Assembly: GCA_963521185.1 (NCBI GenBank)
Contig: CAUQTV010000001.1
Location: forward strand, 829,641-893,640
Length of the DNA stretch: 64,000 bases
Direction: 5' to 3'
From: Enterobacter_D sp963521185
Lineage (GTDB): Bacteria > Pseudomonadota > Gammaproteobacteria > Enterobacterales > Enterobacteriaceae
Below the pieces are notes generated by a model. That model made no database searches, had not been told where the DNA came from, and worked only from the letters and a program-made list of their open reading frames with translations. The position numbers were made by a program, and so were the translations under genes. Each line of letters begins with the position of its first letter. Position 1 is the first letter of the stretch. Shown here piece after piece: positions 61,840-64,000 of the stretch.

Positions 61840-61974
61840 ATGAGAACGAATCGTCAAGCGCGTCACCTTCTGGGTCTGGATTATAAAGTCTCCAACCAGA
61901 GAAAAATCGTTATCAAAGATGATGCAGAAACCGTGGTTACCCACCGTCACGGTCGCCATCGTCGCGCAGAGTAA
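61840..61974 (+). CDS. sra: Stationary-phase-induced ribosome-associated protein
   Basis: 44 residues, basic, starting MRTNRQARHLLGLDYKVSNQ, clearly homologous to E. coli Sra (RpsV, 45 residues), a 30S-associated protein abundant in stationary phase. AAGGAG precedes the ATG by six bases. A strong terminator follows. Lies next to maeA, as in E. coli; bdm and osmC, usually nearby, are not present here. Confidence 0.95.
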   Translation: MRTNRQARHLLGLDYKVSNQRKIVIKDDAETVVTHRHGRHRRAE

Positions 61975-61986
61975 CCCGTAAAGTTA

Positions 61987-62020
61987 AAGCCCGGCGGCGC
62001 TCACTGCCGGGCTTGTTTAC
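61987..62020 (+). terminator. Intrinsic terminator of sra
   Basis: Perfect 9-bp stem AAGCCCGGC (61987-61995) / GCCGGGCTT (62006-62014), followed by TTGTTTAC. Confidence 0.88.
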
Positions 62021-62182
62021 CCCTCCCTAACGTTTTTTCCATCCTGAAAACTTCTCCGCATCGATTGACTGAAGTAAGAAGTATTTGCAATGCGCTTGCT
62101 TTATACTTGCCGCCGCCGCAGTACCAGCCAGCACGCAGGTAACCGTGTTCGCGCCTGGATCGTCGATTAAGGAGTTGTTGAG

Positions 62183-63880
62183 ATGTTACTGAAGTATAAA
62201 AAAAACCGTTCGCTGTACATTCCCTATGCCGGACCAGTTCTGCTCGAATTTCCGCTGCTCAATAAAGGTAGCGCTTTCAGCCTTGAAGAACGCAGCAATT
62301 TTAACCTGCTTGGCCTGTTGCCTGACGTCGTTGAGAGCATTGAAGAGCAAGCCGAACGCGCCTGGTTGCAGTACGAAGGCTTCAAAACGGATATCGATAA
62401 GCACATTTACCTGCGCAACATTCAGGACACCAACGAAACCCTCTTTTACCGTCTGGTCGAAAACCATCTTGACGAGATGATGCCGGTGATTTATACCCCG
62501 ACCGTCGGCTCGGCCTGCGAACGCTTCTCGGAAATCTACCGTCGCGCACGCGGCGTGTTCATCTCGTATCCCAACCGTCACAACATGGACGATATCCTGC
62601 AAAACGTCCCGGCGCACAATATCAAAGTGATTGTGGTCACCGACGGCGAGCGCATTCTGGGCCTCGGCGATCAGGGTATTGGCGGCATGGGTATCCCTAT
62701 CGGCAAGCTCTCGCTCTACACCGCCTGCGGTGGGATCAGCCCGGCGTACACCCTGCCGGTGATGCTGGATGTGGGGACCAATAACCAGCAACTGCTCAAC
62801 GACCCGTTGTATATGGGCTGGCGTCATCCGCGCATTACCGGAGATGAATATTATGCGTTTGTGGATGAGTTCATTCAGGCGGTGAAACAGCGCTGGCCTG
62901 ACGTTCTGTTGCAGTTCGAAGATTTTGCGCAGAAAAACGCCATGCCGCTGCTTAACCGTTATCGCGATGAGATTTGCTCGTTTAACGATGATATCCAGGG
63001 CACCGCTTCCGTTACCGTCGGCACGTTGATTGCCGCCAGCCGCGCGGCAGGCAGCCAGCTTTGCAACCAGAAAATCGTCTTCCTCGGTGCAGGTTCAGCC
63101 GGTTGCGGTATTGCCGAGCAAATCATCGCCCAGACGCAGCGTGAAGGCCTGAGCGAAGATGTGGCGCGTCAGAACGTGTACATGGTCGACCGCTTCGGTC
63201 TGCTGACCGATCAAATGCCTAACCTGCTGCCGTTCCAGAGCAAACTTGTGCAAAAGCGCGACCATATTCAGCACTGGGATACCGATGCCGAAACGCTTTC
63301 GCTGCTGGACGTGGTGCGCAATGTCAAGCCAGATATCCTGATTGGCGTCTCCGGTCAGACCGGGTTATTCACCGAAGAAATCATTCGTGAAATGCACAAG
63401 CACTGCCCGCGCCCGATCGTGATGCCGCTGTCGAACCCGACCTCACGCGTGGAAGCCACGCCGCAGGAGATCATTACCTGGACCGAAGGTAATGCGCTGG
63501 TGGCAACCGGCAGTCCGTTTGTTCCGGCGATATGGAAAGACAAAACCTTCCCGATAGCTCAGTGTAATAACGCCTATATCTTCCCGGGCATTGGCCTTGG
63601 CGTGATCGCATCCGGCGCTTCCCGCATTAGCGATGCGATGCTGATGGCGGCAAGCGAAACGCTGGCGGATCACTCGCCGTTACTCACGGACGGTGAAGGC
63701 ATGGTGCTGCCGGGGCTGGAGGATATTCAGACGGTGTCGCGTGCGATTGCGTTGGCGGTGGCAAAAGTGGCGCAGGAAGAAGGTCTGGCGGTGAAAACGT
63801 CTGTTGAAGCGTTAAAACAGGCCATCGACGACAATTTCTGGCAGCCGGAATACCGGAGTTATCGCCGCACGTCGATCTGA
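62183..63880 (+). CDS. maeA: NAD-dependent malic enzyme
   Basis: 565 residues, the length of E. coli MaeA (SfcA), and very similar throughout. Decarboxylates L-malate to pyruvate with NAD+. Malic enzyme N-domain (RNIQDTNETLFYRLVENHLD; catalytic Tyr in VIYTPTVGSACERFSEIYRR), metal-binding FEDFAQKNA and CSFNDDIQGTASV, and the NAD-binding glycine motif IVFLGAGSAGCGIAE. AAGGAG at 62169-62174. It could feed pyruvate to NifJ during fixation; this link is inference only. Confidence 0.98.
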   Translation: MLLKYKKNRSLYIPYAGPVLLEFPLLNKGSAFSLEERSNFNLLGLLPDVVESIEEQAERAWLQYEGFKTDIDKHIYLRNIQDTNETLFYRLVENHLDEMMPVIYTPTVGSACERFSEIYRRARGVFISYPNRHNMDDILQNVPAHNIKVIVVTDGERILGLGDQGIGGMGIPIGKLSLYTACGGISPAYTLPVMLDVGTNNQQLLNDPLYMGWRHPRITGDEYYAFVDEFIQAVKQRWPDVLLQFEDFAQKNAMPLLNRYRDEICSFNDDIQGTASVTVGTLIAASRAAGSQLCNQKIVFLGAGSAGCGIAEQIIAQTQREGLSEDVARQNVYMVDRFGLLTDQMPNLLPFQSKLVQKRDHIQHWDTDAETLSLLDVVRNVKPDILIGVSGQTGLFTEEIIREMHKHCPRPIVMPLSNPTSRVEATPQEIITWTEGNALVATGSPFVPAIWKDKTFPIAQCNNAYIFPGIGLGVIASGASRISDAMLMAASETLADHSPLLTDGEGMVLPGLEDIQTVSRAIALAVAKVAQEEGLAVKTSVEALKQAIDDNFWQPEYRSYRRTSI

Positions 63881-63929
63881 TCTTTTTGACCAGACGTTGA
63901 GCGGGCATCCTTTGGTGCTAATGCCAAAA

Positions 63930-64000
63930 CGCCCGGCGGCGCTACGCTTGCAGGGCCTACAACAGCTTAGCGCCCGCAGTTTCCCAGGCCGGGTAAGGCG
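63930..64000. repeat. REP/BIME elements (second cut by window edge)
   Basis: CGCCCGGCGGCGCTACGCTT followed by GCAGGGCCTACAA is a typical enterobacterial REP unit. A second unit in opposite orientation (GGCCGGGTAAGGCG) starts at about 63987 and is cut off. The pair forms a BIME after maeA. Confidence 0.85.

Overview
The window is chromosomal DNA of a diazotrophic enterobacterium. Backbone genes match the Escherichia/Klebsiella group closely: sad, glsB, dgcF, uxaB and yneE at the left, digH in the middle, sra and maeA at the right. A complete Klebsiella-type nif cluster sits inside. Kosakonia or a close relative (Enterobacter/Klebsiella group) is the most likely source; this is inference from gene content, not a measured phylogeny.

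Layout. 1-8.9 kb: the end of sad, a chemoreceptor, glutaminase glsB, three consecutive GGDEF diguanylate cyclases (MASE1, MASE2 and GAF types) and uxaB. 9.1-19.9 kb: yneE, a 32-residue membrane peptide, a MocR regulator divergent from an AhpD-like protein, a second chemoreceptor with a sigma-28 type promoter, a fourth diguanylate cyclase, a GNAT acetyltransferase, a VF530 protein, a FhuE-like TonB receptor with a Fur box, and a class I glutamine amidotransferase. 19.9-21.5 kb is an AT-rich patch with two orphan genes. 21.5-30.7 kb: digH, yiaW-yiaV, a LysR regulator divergent from an MFS transporter-amidase operon, and a DUF2231/sorbosone dehydrogenase pair. 30.8-34 kb: a beta-glucoside-type PTS permease with two AscG-like operators, and its LacI-family regulator. 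34-35.8 kb: a molybdate-type binding protein and permease behind a ModE-like operator, with no ATPase gene.

35.8-58.5 kb is the nif cluster. In reverse orientation run BQ, LA, USVWZM, ENX and HDKTY; nifF and nifJ are read forward. Sigma-54 (-24/-12) promoters can be read in front of nifB, nifL, nifF, nifU, nifH and nifJ. Exact TGT-N10-ACA NifA sites serve nifH, nifJ, nifU and nifF. Electrons would pass from pyruvate through NifJ and NifF to NifH and NifDK. NifB, Q, E, N, X, Y and V make FeMo-co; NifU and S supply Fe-S clusters; NifL and A regulate. The one clear departure from the Klebsiella pattern is nifM, which keeps only its parvulin-like core.

58.5-64 kb: an Aer-like PAS chemoreceptor beside nifJ, an orphan alginate lyase, sra, maeA and REP elements at the edge. 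I saw no tRNA, integrase, insertion sequence or CRISPR array. The best leads are the ModE-controlled transporter half next to nifQ and the shortened nifM.
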